Assembly (NCBI RefSeq): GCF_000373645.1
Contig: NZ_KB892035.1
Location: 124,001-188,000 of the forward strand
Reading direction: 5' to 3'
Source of the DNA: Streptomyces sp. ATexAB-D23
GTDB lineage: Bacteria > Actinomycetota > Actinomycetes > Streptomycetales > Streptomycetaceae
DNA length: 64,000 nt
The notes beneath the pieces are model-generated. The model was not told the DNA's origin. It worked only from the letters and a program-made list of their open reading frames with translations, and searched no databases. Positions within the stretch are counted from its first letter, which is position 1. Every line of letters starts with the position of its first letter. The position numbers and the translations under genes were made by a program. Shown in pieces: positions 8,525-16,681 of the stretch.

Positions 8525-8760
8525 GCGGCGGCCTTGCGGTGCACGGCGTCGATCAGATGGCCGACCGTGTCGCGCGAGGTGAGGTGGACGTCGTCGAGGT
8601 CGATGCCGAGCCGGTCCTCGATGAGGAGCCGCAGTTCCTCCAGGGCGAGCGAGTCCAGGCAGAGCTGACGGAGCGGCACCTCGGGGCGGATCGCCACGGG
8701 GTCGGTTCCGAAGTTCGCCGTCAGCAAGGTGCTGATCTCGTCTGCCGTGCTCATGCTCAT
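8521..8760 (-). CDS. acyl carrier protein
   Basis: A 79-residue carrier protein. Ser37 in the motif LCLDSLALEEL is the expected phosphopantetheine attachment site. It is the first gene of the ACP / ketosynthase / hydrolase operon and overlaps the ketosynthase start by four bases. ATG 8760 is chosen because GGAGAAG lies just upstream and it gives a normal ACP length. It would carry the growing acyl chain for the neighbouring KAS. The sequence has the acidic helix II expected of a partner-binding ACP. It is clearly an ACP; which pathway it serves is not evident. Confidence 0.9.
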   Translation of the reverse strand: MSMSTADEISTLLTANFGTDPVAIRPEVPLRQLCLDSLALEELRLLIEDRLGIDLDDVHLTSRDTVGHLIDAVHRKAAA

Positions 8761-9104
8761 CGGGCACTTCTCCGCTGTCGTACGCGGTGACGCCTTGCCG
8801 CGTGAGATGTGAGTGCCATCGGGGACGCCGGCTGGTCCGGAGTTCTCTGTTATACGCCCTGGCGACGACGGCACCGGTCCGCGTTCCCCCGTGCGGTGGG
8901 GGGCTGTCCAGGTGTACGAATCCCGGAGAGCGCACTCCGCGCCGCCGCTGCGCCAACTCCGTTGGAGTGAAAGGACGTTCGACACACGCAGGCATGATTG
9001 TCATACGTTCGACGGCTCTCTATCGTGAGCAGCTTCGCGGCCGCCGGGCCGCTCCCCACCAAGCCCGGCGCCGTTCTCCTTCCCCCCACACAGCTGGAGC
9101 AGGT
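8761..9104. other. divergent intergenic region upstream of the ACP operon and amidase
   Basis: No gene is supported in these 344 bp. It contains a perfect inverted repeat CCAAC-TCC-GTTGG near 8954-8966, two direct copies of ACGTTCGAC (8975-8983 and 9005-9013, 30 bp apart), and ATGA-TTG-TCAT (8994-9004). The right-hand repeat lies inside the probable amidase promoter at 8998-9026. This density of repeats suggests regulator binding. Confidence 0.5.
8998..9026 (+). promoter_or_regulatory. probable promoter of the secreted amidase
   Basis: TTGTCA (8998-9003), a 17-bp spacer and TATCGT (9021-9026) form a good vegetative-type promoter about 78 bp before the amidase ATG. One of two ACGTTCGAC repeats sits in the spacer, a plausible operator position. 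Confidence 0.5.
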
Positions 9105-10655
9105 ATGCCCACACGCGCCGCCCACCCCAAGGCCCGCGCATCCCTCCTGGCGGCCCTCACCGCCACCGTCCTGGCAGCGACCGGCACCCCGGCCCTCGCC
9201 GCGACGGACCCCGGACACCCCATGGACCGGGCGTTCGCACGGGCCGCCGAGGAGTTCGACGTACCGCGTGATCTGCTCGCCGCCGTCGGGTACGGCGAGA
9301 CCCGCCTCGACGGCCACGCCGGACGCCCCAGCCAGGCGAACGGCTTCGGCGTGATGCACCTGGTCAGCAACCCCGCGCACCACACCCTCGAACGGGCCGC
9401 CGCCCTCACCGGCGAGCCGCTCGCCACCCTGCGCTCCGAGACCGGGGCCAACATCCTCGGCGGCGCCGCCGTACTGCGCGGTTACGCGGACACGCTCGGC
9501 CTCGACGCCCGGGACCGCGACGACCTCGACGCCTGGTACCCGGCCGTCGCCCGCTACAGCGGTACGGACGGGCCGGCCGCGGCCCTCTACGCCGACACGG
9601 TCTACACCTTCCTCGCGGACAGCCTGGACACCCTCACCCCGGACGGCGAGCGGATCACGGTGACCGGCCGCCCGGTCTCGCCGCACAAGGACGGCATCGC
9701 CGCCGCGGACACCGGTGCCCGCAGCGCCGACTACCCGGCGGCGCTCTGGGTCCCGGCCGACCCCAACAACTACGCCACCGGCCGCACGGCGGCGATCGAC
9801 AAGGTGGTCGTCCATGTCACCCAGGGCTCGTACGCGGGCTCGATCAGCTGGTTCCAGGACCCGGTGTCCGAGGTGAGCGCGCACTACGTGGTGCGTTCGT
9901 CGGACGGCCAGATCACCCAGATGGTGCGTGACGCCGACACCGCCTACCACGCGCGCAGCGCCAACGCCTCGGCGCTCGGCATCGAGCACGAGGGCTTCAT
10001 CGACGACCCGTCCTGGTTCACGGACTCGATGTACCGGTCGTCGGCCGCGCTGACCGCCCACCTGTGCGACAGGTACGGCATCCCGAAGGACCGGGCGCAC
10101 ATCATCGGGCACAGCGAGGCCCCGGGCAACGACCACACCGACCCGGGTCCCTACTGGGACTGGAACCGCTACATGGAGCTGGTGGGCGGCACCGACACGG
10201 GCGGCGGGAGCCGTGACGGGCTGAGCTTCGACACGTACACCACCCAGCGGACCGGTTCGGCGGGCCCGCAGGTCAAGGCCCTCCAGCTGCTGCTGAACGA
10301 GCAGGGCTACCCGGCGGGTGACGCGGACGGCAGCTTCGGTCCCGCCACCGCGGGCGCGGTGACGTCGTTCCAGGCGGCGCGCGGTCTGGAGGCCGACGGG
10401 GTCGTCGGGGCCAGGACCTGGACCGCGCTGCTGTCGGCGGGCTCCTCGCCGGTCCTCACCGAGGGCGCGACGGGCGAGGACGTGAAGCGGCTCCAGCGCG
10501 CGCTGACGGCCGCGCTCGGCTCGACGGTCGCGGCCGACGGAAGCTTCGGCCCGGCGACGGCGACCGCGGTCCGCTCGTACCAGACGAGCCGGGAGCTGAC
10601 GGCCGACGGGACCGTGGGACCCGCCACCTGGGCGGCGCTCCGGGCGGGGCGCTGA
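9105..10655 (+). CDS. secreted N-acetylmuramoyl-L-alanine amidase with two peptidoglycan-binding domains
   Basis: A 516-residue exported cell-wall hydrolase. The signal peptide ends near TPALAATD. Residues about 40-170 look like a lysozyme/transglycosylase-type helical region (FDVPRDLLAAVGYGETRLDG). An Amidase_2 domain at about 215-360 has the zinc-type motifs VVHVTQGS, LGIEHEGF and HIIGHSEAPGNDHTDP. Two PG_binding_1 repeats follow (QVKALQLLLNEQGY with DGSFGPATAGAV; DVKRLQRALT with DGSFGPATATAV). ATG 9105 has GGAGCAGG upstream. It would cleave the bond between muramic acid and the stem peptide, its own wall or another's. A transcription terminator follows at once. Confidence 0.9.
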   Translation: MPTRAAHPKARASLLAALTATVLAATGTPALAATDPGHPMDRAFARAAEEFDVPRDLLAAVGYGETRLDGHAGRPSQANGFGVMHLVSNPAHHTLERAAALTGEPLATLRSETGANILGGAAVLRGYADTLGLDARDRDDLDAWYPAVARYSGTDGPAAALYADTVYTFLADSLDTLTPDGERITVTGRPVSPHKDGIAAADTGARSADYPAALWVPADPNNYATGRTAAIDKVVVHVTQGSYAGSISWFQDPVSEVSAHYVVRSSDGQITQMVRDADTAYHARSANASALGIEHEGFIDDPSWFTDSMYRSSAALTAHLCDRYGIPKDRAHIIGHSEAPGNDHTDPGPYWDWNRYMELVGGTDTGGGSRDGLSFDTYTTQRTGSAGPQVKALQLLLNEQGYPAGDADGSFGPATAGAVTSFQAARGLEADGVVGARTWTALLSAGSSPVLTEGATGEDVKRLQRALTAALGSTVAADGSFGPATATAVRSYQTSRELTADGTVGPATWAALRAGR

Positions 10656-10662
10656 CGCGCTC

Positions 10663-10697
10663 GGTGGCTCCCGGGGGCCGCTGCCCCGGGAGCCACC
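10663..10697. terminator. bidirectional terminator between convergent genes
   Basis: A perfect 14-bp stem (GGTGGCTCCCGGGG with its complement) closes a seven-base loop. It lies between the amidase and the minus-strand hydrolase, eight bases after the amidase stop. Confidence 0.85.
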
Positions 10698-10715
10698 GGT
10701 CGCGCGCGTGACCCC

Positions 10716-11549
10716 TTACTCGGCCAGGAAGGCGAGGAGGGCGTCGGTGACCTCCTCGGCGTGGGTCCACAGCAGTCCGTGCGGGGCGCCGTCGATGACG
10801 ACGTACTCGGCCTGCGGGACCGCCCGGTGGAAGGGCTCCCCGGTGGATTCGATGGGCAGGATGCGGTCGGCCGTGCCGTGCAGGATCAGCGCCGGGACGT
10901 CGATCGCGGGCAGGTCGGCGCGGAAGTCGGTGGACCAGGTCGCCACGCAGGCGACGGACGCGTGCCAGGAGGCGCCGGCCGCGACGTTCCAGCTGCTGCG
11001 GACCGCCTCCTCGCTGATCCGGGAGCCGAGGTTCTCGTCGAGGTTGTAGAAGTTCTCGTAGAACGAGGTGAAGTAGGCGTAGCGGTCGGCGGTGACGGCC
11101 TTGGTGATGTCCTCGAAGACGGCGCCGTCGACGCCCCCGGGGTTGTCGTCGGTCTTGAGCAGGAAGGGTTCGAGCGAGGCGAGGAAGGCTGCCTTGGCAA
11201 TCCGGCCGGAGCCGTAGGTGCCCAGGTAGCGGCCGACCTCGCCGGTCCCCATCGAGAAGCCGACCAGCACGGCGTCGGTCAGGTCGAGGGTGGTCAGGAG
11301 GGTGTCGAGGTCGGCGGCGAAGGTGTCGTAGTCGTAGCCGGTGGTGGGCCGGCCGGAGCGTCCGAAGCCGCGCCTGTCGTAGGTGATGACGCGGTAGCCG
11401 GCCGCGAGCAGGGCGGCGGACTGCTTCTCCCAGGAGTTTCCGTCGAGCGGGTAGCCGTGGATGAGCACGACGGGCTGCCCGGTGCCATGGTCCTCGTAGT
11501 AGAGCTCGGTCGCGGTGCTGTTCTCCTGGCCGACGGTGATGAATGCCAT
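10716..11549 (-). CDS. alpha/beta hydrolase, cofactor-free haloperoxidase (non-heme chloroperoxidase) family
   Basis: A 277-residue alpha/beta hydrolase very close to the bacterial cofactor-free perhydrolases. The nucleophile Ser99 is in VGFSMGTGEV. The strand-turn YDRRGFGRSGRPTTGYDYDTFAADL is typical of this family. The acid is in HGTADRILP and the His in DGAPHGLLWTH. Such enzymes act as esterases and can form peracids from acetate and peroxide; halogenation is a by-reaction, so the name should not be read as a pathway role. It lies 96 bp downstream of the amidohydrolase on the same strand and may share its transcript. Confidence 0.87.
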   Translation of the reverse strand: MAFITVGQENSTATELYYEDHGTGQPVVLIHGYPLDGNSWEKQSAALLAAGYRVITYDRRGFGRSGRPTTGYDYDTFAADLDTLLTTLDLTDAVLVGFSMGTGEVGRYLGTYGSGRIAKAAFLASLEPFLLKTDDNPGGVDGAVFEDITKAVTADRYAYFTSFYENFYNLDENLGSRISEEAVRSSWNVAAGASWHASVACVATWSTDFRADLPAIDVPALILHGTADRILPIESTGEPFHRAVPQAEYVVIDGAPHGLLWTHAEEVTDALLAFLAE

Positions 11550-11645
11550 GGTGCGTGCTGCCTTTCGGTGTGGGTGGCGGGCGCCGGCCGGAGCGGACCG
11601 GCGCGGCGCTTACGACGCCGGGGGGGAGCATTGACCCCGCATGGG

Positions 11646-12878
11646 TCATTTTGCCCCGAAATGAGAACCCCGGCGCCAGATGGCGCGGATGTCGAGGGTG
11701 CGGTGGATGTCCGTGGTGGGGTCGCCGTCCACCAACAGCAGGTCGGCCCGCAGTCCGGCGGCGATGCGTCCGCGGTCCTCCAGGGAGAAGCGGCGCGCGG
11801 GGGTCGCGGTCGCCGCGCGCAGCGCGTCGCTCGGCGTCAGGCCCGCCCGGACCAGGTACCGCATCTCGTGGTGGACGCTGGCGCCGTGGGCGACGCCGCC
11901 GAGGAAGGGCACGGGAACGGAGGCGTCGCTACCGGCCAGGAGATCGACTCCGGCCTCGTGCAGCGCGGCGACGGTGGCGAGCACGTCCTCCAGCCGCCCC
12001 TGGGGGTAGCGGTCGAAGCTGCCGCGCAGCGTGGTCAGCCAGGCGTCGTCGAGGCGGGCGGCGACCCGCTCGTCGTCGGCGAGGGCGGCGCCGGTGATGC
12101 CCATCATGGAGGCGTTCAGGACGACACACGGGACCACGAACGCGCCGGACTCCGCGATGAGCCGGATGATCTCGTCGGTGTGGGGCCGGTCCATGAAGAC
12201 GTGGACGAGCCCGTCGATCCCGGCCTCGACCGCCATCCGGGCGGCATCGAGAGTGAGGGCGTGGGCGACGGTGAGCATCCCGTGCCGGCGCGCCTCGGCG
12301 ACGCCCGCGTTCAGCGTGGCCTGATCCAGACACGGCAGGCCGGGGTGCCCTTCGACGGTGCCGTCGTCGACCATGAACTTGATGTAGTCCGAGCCCGACT
12401 CCACCAGCCGCGGAATGAACCCGGCGGCCTGCTCGGGCGTCGTGGCGAACGGCATGACCAGTCCGCCGGAGTGCTCGGGCGCGGGCTCGCCGTCGCCACC
12501 CGGACGCTTGCCCTCGGGGAAGAGCTCGCTGGGGTGCCCGCCGGGAGGTGTGATGCCGAAGCCCGCGGAGCGGACGTCGGCGACCGCGTCGTTCCGCTCG
12601 ATGTGCGCCCGGCGCGCCCGGGTCAGAGCGCCCTGCATCTCCAGCTCGGTGGTCACTCCGAACCGCAGGGCGAAGGCCAGCGCCTCCTCGGACGTGTGCG
12701 TGTGGGCGTCGAACAGGCCCGGCAGGAGGGTGCCGCCCCGGGCGTCGACCACGACCGCCCCTTCAGGCACCGCTCCCCCGACCGCGGTGATGACCGGGCC
12801 GTCGAGCACGACGGTGTCCTCTTCGCGGACCCGCTCGCCGTCGAAGACGCGCGCATGGGTGATGGCGGTCGTGGTCAT
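11646..12878 (-). CDS. amidohydrolase family protein (imidazolonepropionase-like)
   Basis: A 410-residue metal-dependent hydrolase of the imidazolonepropionase/prolidase-like amidohydrolase group. It has the strand-1 motif LLPGLFDAHTHT, a KFMVDDGT segment carrying the candidate bridging Lys, HAL and HVFMD for the later His ligands, and LLAGSDASVPVPF with the catalytic Asp. The C-terminal composite domain is complete (AAGLRADLLLVDGDPT). It is divergent from a MarR regulator with about 107 bp between the starts, a classic arrangement for a substrate-inducible detoxification or catabolic enzyme. The substrate is unknown. The haloperoxidase-like hydrolase follows and may belong to the same unit. 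Confidence 0.85.
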   Translation of the reverse strand: MTTTAITHARVFDGERVREEDTVVLDGPVITAVGGAVPEGAVVVDARGGTLLPGLFDAHTHTSEEALAFALRFGVTTELEMQGALTRARRAHIERNDAVADVRSAGFGITPPGGHPSELFPEGKRPGGDGEPAPEHSGGLVMPFATTPEQAAGFIPRLVESGSDYIKFMVDDGTVEGHPGLPCLDQATLNAGVAEARRHGMLTVAHALTLDAARMAVEAGIDGLVHVFMDRPHTDEIIRLIAESGAFVVPCVVLNASMMGITGAALADDERVAARLDDAWLTTLRGSFDRYPQGRLEDVLATVAALHEAGVDLLAGSDASVPVPFLGGVAHGASVHHEMRYLVRAGLTPSDALRAATATPARRFSLEDRGRIAAGLRADLLLVDGDPTTDIHRTLDIRAIWRRGSHFGAK

Positions 12879-12985
12879 CGCTGCATCTCGTTTCCGTACG
12901 GGGTGGTGCCGTCCACCGCTTTATATGCAGTAGAACATACATTTGCTGGATGCGATGCATTTACTTGTCGCGTTACAGTTGCGTC
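12879..12985. promoter_or_regulatory. divergent promoter/operator region for amidohydrolase and MarR genes
   Basis: A 107-bp, unusually AT-rich spacer. Positions 12922-12942 contain an imperfect inverted repeat (TATATGCA and ACATACAT around GTAGA), close to a minus-strand TATAAA that could be the amidohydrolase -10. GATGC is repeated at 12949-12958. This is the likely MarR site, but the half-sites are imperfect. Confidence 0.4.
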
Positions 12986-13438
12986 ATGGCAAACAGCAAC
13001 GAGCGCGGCAACGACGACGCGGTCCTCGACAGCATCGGACCGGCCTTCTCCCGGCTCAGGCGGCGTACCCCGTCCTCCGGCAAGGACCTCTCCCGCAACC
13101 TGGTGCTCAACGTCGTCGCCGAGCGCACGGGCGAGACGACCGTGGGCGCCATCGCCGAGGAACTGGGGACGGACCAGTCCGTGGCCAGCCGCATGGTGTC
13201 CGACTGCATCCAGCAGGGACACCTCCGGCGGGAGGCGTCCCAGCAGGACGGCCGGCGCAGCGTGCTGAAACTGACCCCGGAGGGCGACGCGCTGCGGGAC
13301 CGCTTCGCGGCGGAGCAGCGCCGGTCGTTCGAGCACATCACCCGCGACTGGCCCGTGGACGAACGCCTCCAGTTCGCCCGGCTGCTCGTCAAGTACGCCG
13401 AGGACGCCGCCGCGCTGCGCAAGCTGGAGCGGTCCTGA
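12986..13438 (+). CDS. MarR family transcriptional regulator
   Basis: A 150-residue winged-helix regulator. The recognition region is TTVGAIAEELGTDQSVASRMVSDCI, followed by a wing with QDGRRSVLKLTPEG. I use ATG 12986, which gives the normal N-terminus; the frame opens 36 bases earlier. There is no Shine-Dalgarno sequence, and TACAGT lies six bases before the ATG, so the mRNA may be leaderless. It is divergent from the amidohydrolase and probably represses that gene and itself until a small phenolic or drug-like ligand binds. The ligand is not known. Confidence 0.87.
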   Translation: MANSNERGNDDAVLDSIGPAFSRLRRRTPSSGKDLSRNLVLNVVAERTGETTVGAIAEELGTDQSVASRMVSDCIQQGHLRREASQQDGRRSVLKLTPEGDALRDRFAAEQRRSFEHITRDWPVDERLQFARLLVKYAEDAAALRKLERS

Positions 13439-13479
13439 GGAGGGCCGGTCCGGACGCGGGCCGTGGAACCGGGGCGCCG

Positions 13480-14526
13480 GTGAACGTGCGGGTCGGGGAG
13501 GCGCGGGCCGCCGCCGCGCGCTGGGTGGCGGCGCATGCCCGTACCCGGCCGGACTACCGGGGCGCCTACTTCAGCGGATCGACGGTCGGGCGGCCCAACG
13601 ACGCGGTGCTGCCGGCCTCGTCGGACGTGGACGTGGTCGTGGTGACGGAGGGGGACGAGGCTCCGGCCAAACCGGGCAAGCTCCGCCACGAGGGCGTCCT
13701 GCTGGAGATCACCTACGCGCCGTGGGCCGAACTGAGCGATCCGGACACCGTCCTGGGCTCATACCATCTGGCGGGCAGCTTCCGCCGTGACACGGTCATC
13801 GACGATCCCACGGGACGGCTGCGCGCGCTGTACGCCTACGTCGCGCCGCGCTTCGCCGAGCGGAACCGGGTGCGGCTGCGGTGCCTGGACGCCCGGCACC
13901 GCGTCGAGAACCGGCTCGCCGCGCTGGACACCTCGCAGCCCTTCCACACCCAGGTGATGGCCTGGCTGTTCCCGACCGGGGTCACCACACACGTACCGCT
14001 GGTCGCCGCCCTGCGCAATCCGACCGTCCGGCTGCGCTACCCCGCCGCGCGCGAGGTCCTCACGGCCTACGGGCACCAGGAGCTGTATCCGGAACTGCTG
14101 GCGCTCCTGGGCTGCGAGGGGGTCCGGGCGCGACAGACGGGCCGCCATCTGGCCGAGCTGACGCGGACGTTCGACGCCACGGTCCCGGTGGCACGCACGC
14201 CCTTCTTCTTCAGCAGCGACCTCACCGAACGGGCCCGCCCCATCGCGGTCGACGGCAGCCGGGAGCTGATCGACCGGGGCGAGCACCGCGAGGCGGTCTT
14301 CTGGATCGTCGCGACCTTCGCCCGTTGCCACACCGTGCTGGCCGTGGACGACCCGGCGCTGCACGCCGAACGGCTGCCGGCGTTCCTGGACGCCGTCGTG
14401 GAACTCACCGGCATCACCGGCACCCCGGACCTGCTCGCCCGACGCGAGGAGGTCCTGCGCTTCGTGCCCCGGCTGTGGACGGTCACCGAAGCGATCCTGG
14501 CGGCCAACCCGGACATTGGCCCGTAG
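13480..14526 (+). CDS. nucleotidyltransferase domain protein
   Basis: A predicted 348-residue protein with a pol-beta-type nucleotidyltransferase core near the N-terminus. The motif AYFSGSTVGR is followed by LPASSDVDVVVV, giving the GS and paired Asp residues that bind metal and NTP. The rest is alpha-helical (HRVENRLAALDTSQPFHTQ, HTVLAVDDPALHAERLPAF) and resembles adenylyltransferase C-terminal domains. GTG 13480 is chosen as the first start after the MarR stop; its ribosome site is weak. Aminoglycoside-type O-nucleotidyltransferases share this layout, but the sequence does not fix a substrate. The gene follows the MarR gene by 41 bp. Confidence 0.75.
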   Translation: MNVRVGEARAAAARWVAAHARTRPDYRGAYFSGSTVGRPNDAVLPASSDVDVVVVTEGDEAPAKPGKLRHEGVLLEITYAPWAELSDPDTVLGSYHLAGSFRRDTVIDDPTGRLRALYAYVAPRFAERNRVRLRCLDARHRVENRLAALDTSQPFHTQVMAWLFPTGVTTHVPLVAALRNPTVRLRYPAAREVLTAYGHQELYPELLALLGCEGVRARQTGRHLAELTRTFDATVPVARTPFFFSSDLTERARPIAVDGSRELIDRGEHREAVFWIVATFARCHTVLAVDDPALHAERLPAFLDAVVELTGITGTPDLLARREEVLRFVPRLWTVTEAILAANPDIGP

Positions 14527-14544
14527 GCGCGGCTCTGCTAGCTT
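14516..14544 (+). promoter_or_regulatory. probable promoter of the MFS transporter leader
   Basis: TTGGCC (14516-14521), a 17-bp spacer and TAGCTT (14539-14544). The -10 ends six bases before ATG 14551, so the six-codon leader ORF could be translated from a leaderless transcript. The -35 overlaps the end of the nucleotidyltransferase gene. Confidence 0.5.
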
Positions 14545-14550
14545 GCCCGC

Positions 14551-14571
14551 ATGCCTCTTCCTCGTGCGTAG
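14551..14571 (+). CDS. putative six-codon leader peptide before the MFS gene
   Basis: ATG to TAG encodes M-P-L-P-R-A. It starts where transcription should begin and is followed by two strong hairpins before the MFS start. Very short leader ORFs of this kind can sense ribosome-stalling antibiotics or amino acid supply upstream of resistance genes. Whether it is translated is unproven. Confidence 0.35.
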   Translation: MPLPRA

Positions 14572-14584
14572 GACCCCGAGCCGC

Positions 14585-14654
14585 CCGCACCCGTCGTCAC
14601 GGGTGCGGCACTCCGGTGTCCCCGCATGCCCGCAGCGCCGGGTCTCCGCGCTGC
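14585..14654 (+). promoter_or_regulatory. two leader hairpins upstream of the MFS gene
   Basis: Hairpin 1 (14585-14608) is CCGCACCCGT, loop CGTC and the exact complement, a 10-bp stem. Hairpin 2 (14632-14654) is GCAGCGC, a nine-base loop and GCGCTGC. Both lie between the tiny leader ORF and the GAGGAA ribosome site of the transporter. They may form an attenuator or limit translation. There is no U-run after either, so simple intrinsic termination is not obvious. Confidence 0.45.
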
Positions 14655-14672
14655 CTCACGAGGAATGTCATC

Positions 14673-15938
14673 GTGCACACGTCTTCTCCCACGCCCTCGT
14701 ACGCCGCCGTGCTCCGAACACCCCATGCCGCGCGCCCCTTCGCCGCCGCGCTGCTGGGACGTCTGTCGTACGGCGTCGCCCCCCTCTCCCTCCTGCTCGC
14801 GCTCAAGGACGCCACGCACGCGTACTCCGTGGCCGGGGCCGCCATGGCCCTGTTCGGGGTCGCGAGCGTCACCCTCTCCCCCGCCCGCGCCGCGCTGATC
14901 GACCGGTACGGACCGCGCCGGGCCGTGCCGCCCATGGCGGGGCTGTACGCGGCGCTGCTCACCGTGATCGCCCTGGCCACCTGGAGTCCCGGTGCCCCGG
15001 CACTCCTCCTGAGCGGGCTCACCACGGCGGCGGGCGCCTGCACTCCGCCGCTCGGTCCGGTCATGCGGGCGCTGTGGAGCGGCCTCGTCCCCGACCGGGA
15101 GCTGTTGCAGCGCGCGTACAGCCTGGACTCAGTGGCCGAGGAACTGATGTATGTCACGGCCCCGTTGCTGGTCGGGATCGTGGTGACGGTCACTGTGCCG
15201 GCGGCCGGTGTGCTGGCCGGTGCGGTGCTCGTGTTCGTGGGAGCGGTGGCGCTGGTGACGTCCCCGGCGGTGTCCCGCGCGGCGCGCCCGAAGCAGCCCG
15301 CGGCCGGCGGACCGGGCGCGCCCCGGCTGCGCCTGCGCGGCATCGTCGACCTGCGGCACGCGGTGCTGGTGACGGCGGCCGTGGGGCTCGGTCTCGGGGC
15401 GCTCGATCTGCTGGTGGTGGCGTTCACCGAGCGGCTCCACCGGGCGGCGGCCGTGTCCTGGGTGCTGGCCGCCCTCTCGGCCGGAAGCGCGGTCGGCGGG
15501 CTGGCCTACGGGGCGGTCCGGTGGAGGTCGGCGAGCCGGGTGCGGCTGCCGGTGGTGGCCGCCGCGCTGGGCGCCGCGCTGCTGGCGGCGGGGATGTCAC
15601 CGCGTCTGTACGTGCTGGTCGCGCTGGTGGCGGTCGCCGGGCTCTTCGTCGCGCCCGCGCTCACGACCGCGTATCTGATCGCCGACGAGTCGGTGGACGC
15701 CGCCCGGCGCACCCAGGCGGGCGCCTGGGTGAACACCGCGTTCAACGCCGGGTCGGCGGGCGGCACCGCAGCGGTCGGTCTGCTGGTCGACCGGCTGCCG
15801 CTCGCCCTGTGCTTCGCGCTGGCGGCGGCTCCGGCGCTGCTGTGCGCCGCGTCGGTGTCGGGGGCACGGGGCGCCGCCCGCCGCCGGATCGCGAAGCACC
15901 CGGGGGTGGCGGCCACGGACGAGGCGCGCGGCGGCTGA
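14673..15938 (+). CDS. MFS transporter
   Basis: A 421-residue membrane protein with about twelve hydrophobic segments. The MFS signature between helices 2 and 3 is recognisable as LIDRYGPRRAVPPMAG. Helix-rich regions include LLVGIVVTVTVPAAGVLAG and VLVALVAVAGLFVAPALTTA. GTG 14673 follows GAGGAATGTCATC, a good ribosome site, and gives a normal N-terminus ahead of the first helix. The gene is preceded by a promoter, a six-codon leader ORF and two hairpins, which suggests regulated expression as for a drug exporter. The substrate cannot be predicted from sequence alone. Confidence 0.85.
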   Translation: MHTSSPTPSYAAVLRTPHAARPFAAALLGRLSYGVAPLSLLLALKDATHAYSVAGAAMALFGVASVTLSPARAALIDRYGPRRAVPPMAGLYAALLTVIALATWSPGAPALLLSGLTTAAGACTPPLGPVMRALWSGLVPDRELLQRAYSLDSVAEELMYVTAPLLVGIVVTVTVPAAGVLAGAVLVFVGAVALVTSPAVSRAARPKQPAAGGPGAPRLRLRGIVDLRHAVLVTAAVGLGLGALDLLVVAFTERLHRAAAVSWVLAALSAGSAVGGLAYGAVRWRSASRVRLPVVAAALGAALLAAGMSPRLYVLVALVAVAGLFVAPALTTAYLIADESVDAARRTQAGAWVNTAFNAGSAGGTAAVGLLVDRLPLALCFALAAAPALLCAASVSGARGAARRRIAKHPGVAATDEARGG

Positions 15939-15970
15939 CACGCGCCGGGCCGGCCGGGCGCGTGTCAGCC
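15933..15970. terminator. bidirectional terminator covering both stop codons
   Basis: A perfect 14-bp stem (GGCTGACACGCGCC with its complement) and a ten-base loop. The left arm contains the MFS stop (15936-15938) and the right arm the ureD stop (15965-15967). Confidence 0.8.
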
Positions 15971-16681
15971 GCCGCTCCAGGACTCCCAGACCGCGGTGAG
16001 TTCCGCGTCCAGGGCCGGGGCGACCGTGTCCAGCAGCCGGACCTGCGCGCCGGGGCCCGCCAGGTCGGTGCGGTAGGGGTGCGGCGGGCCCGGCGGGGTC
16101 CTGCCGAGTGCGGTGACGGCGCCGATGACGCGGTGGGGGCCCAGGATGCCGGGCAGTTCGCGTGGTCCGGGGTCGGTCAGGTCGAGGTCCTCGACGAGGA
16201 GTTCACGCCCGTCGTACGTCACCCGGGTCGTCGCCCGCACGCTTCCGCCGCGTTCGCCCGAGCGGCCGAGGACCAGGGTGTCGCGCCACAGCATCCGGGC
16301 CCCGGCGGCGAGCCGGACGTCCATGTCCCGCTCGACGTCCGCCCCGTCGGACACCACGAACGGCAACCCGGACCACAGGAGTTCGCCGCCCTCGGCGACG
16401 TCCACCCGGGCCTGCCAGCGGGAGCTGCCGCCCCGGTGGTCGTAGGCGACGAGCCCGGCCGGTTCGACCAGTTCCAGGCGGGCTCCGGGGCCGACCGAGA
16501 TCCGCAGCCCGAGTGCGTCGCCCGCGAGCAGTCCGGCCCGGGTGCCGACGAGGGCGACGCGGATACGGTCGGCCGCCGGCAGCAGCGGGCGCGGGGCGAG
16601 GAACGCGCCGGGCCGCAGTTCGCGCGCGAGATGACGGCCCGTGGCGTCGCGCTCGACGCCGATGACCACCGGTTCGTTCAC
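15965..16681 (-). CDS. ureD: urease accessory protein UreD
   Basis: A 238-residue UreD/UreH-type accessory protein. With UreF and UreG it forms the complex on apo-urease that delivers nickel to the active site. Supporting text includes LRPGAFLAPRPLLPA, GLRISVGPGARLELVEPAG and the conserved stretch around LLWRDTLVLGRSGE. The start GTG overlaps the UreG stop (GTGA), fixing the end of the ureABCFGD operon. It is shorter and more divergent than the other urease proteins, as is usual for actinobacterial UreD. A strong terminator hairpin ends the operon in its stop codon. Confidence 0.9.
   Translation of the reverse strand: MNEPVVIGVERDATGRHLARELRPGAFLAPRPLLPAADRIRVALVGTRAGLLAGDALGLRISVGPGARLELVEPAGLVAYDHRGGSSRWQARVDVAEGGELLWSGLPFVVSDGADVERDMDVRLAAGARMLWRDTLVLGRSGERGGSVRATTRVTYDGRELLVEDLDLTDPGPRELPGILGPHRVIGAVTALGRTPPGPPHPYRTDLAGPGAQVRLLDTVAPALDAELTAVWESWSGG

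Noticed and set aside
10716..11549. Halogenase of a secondary metabolite pathway
   Set aside because: Cofactor-free haloperoxidases are alpha/beta hydrolases without substrate-specific halogenation, and no biosynthetic genes are adjacent.
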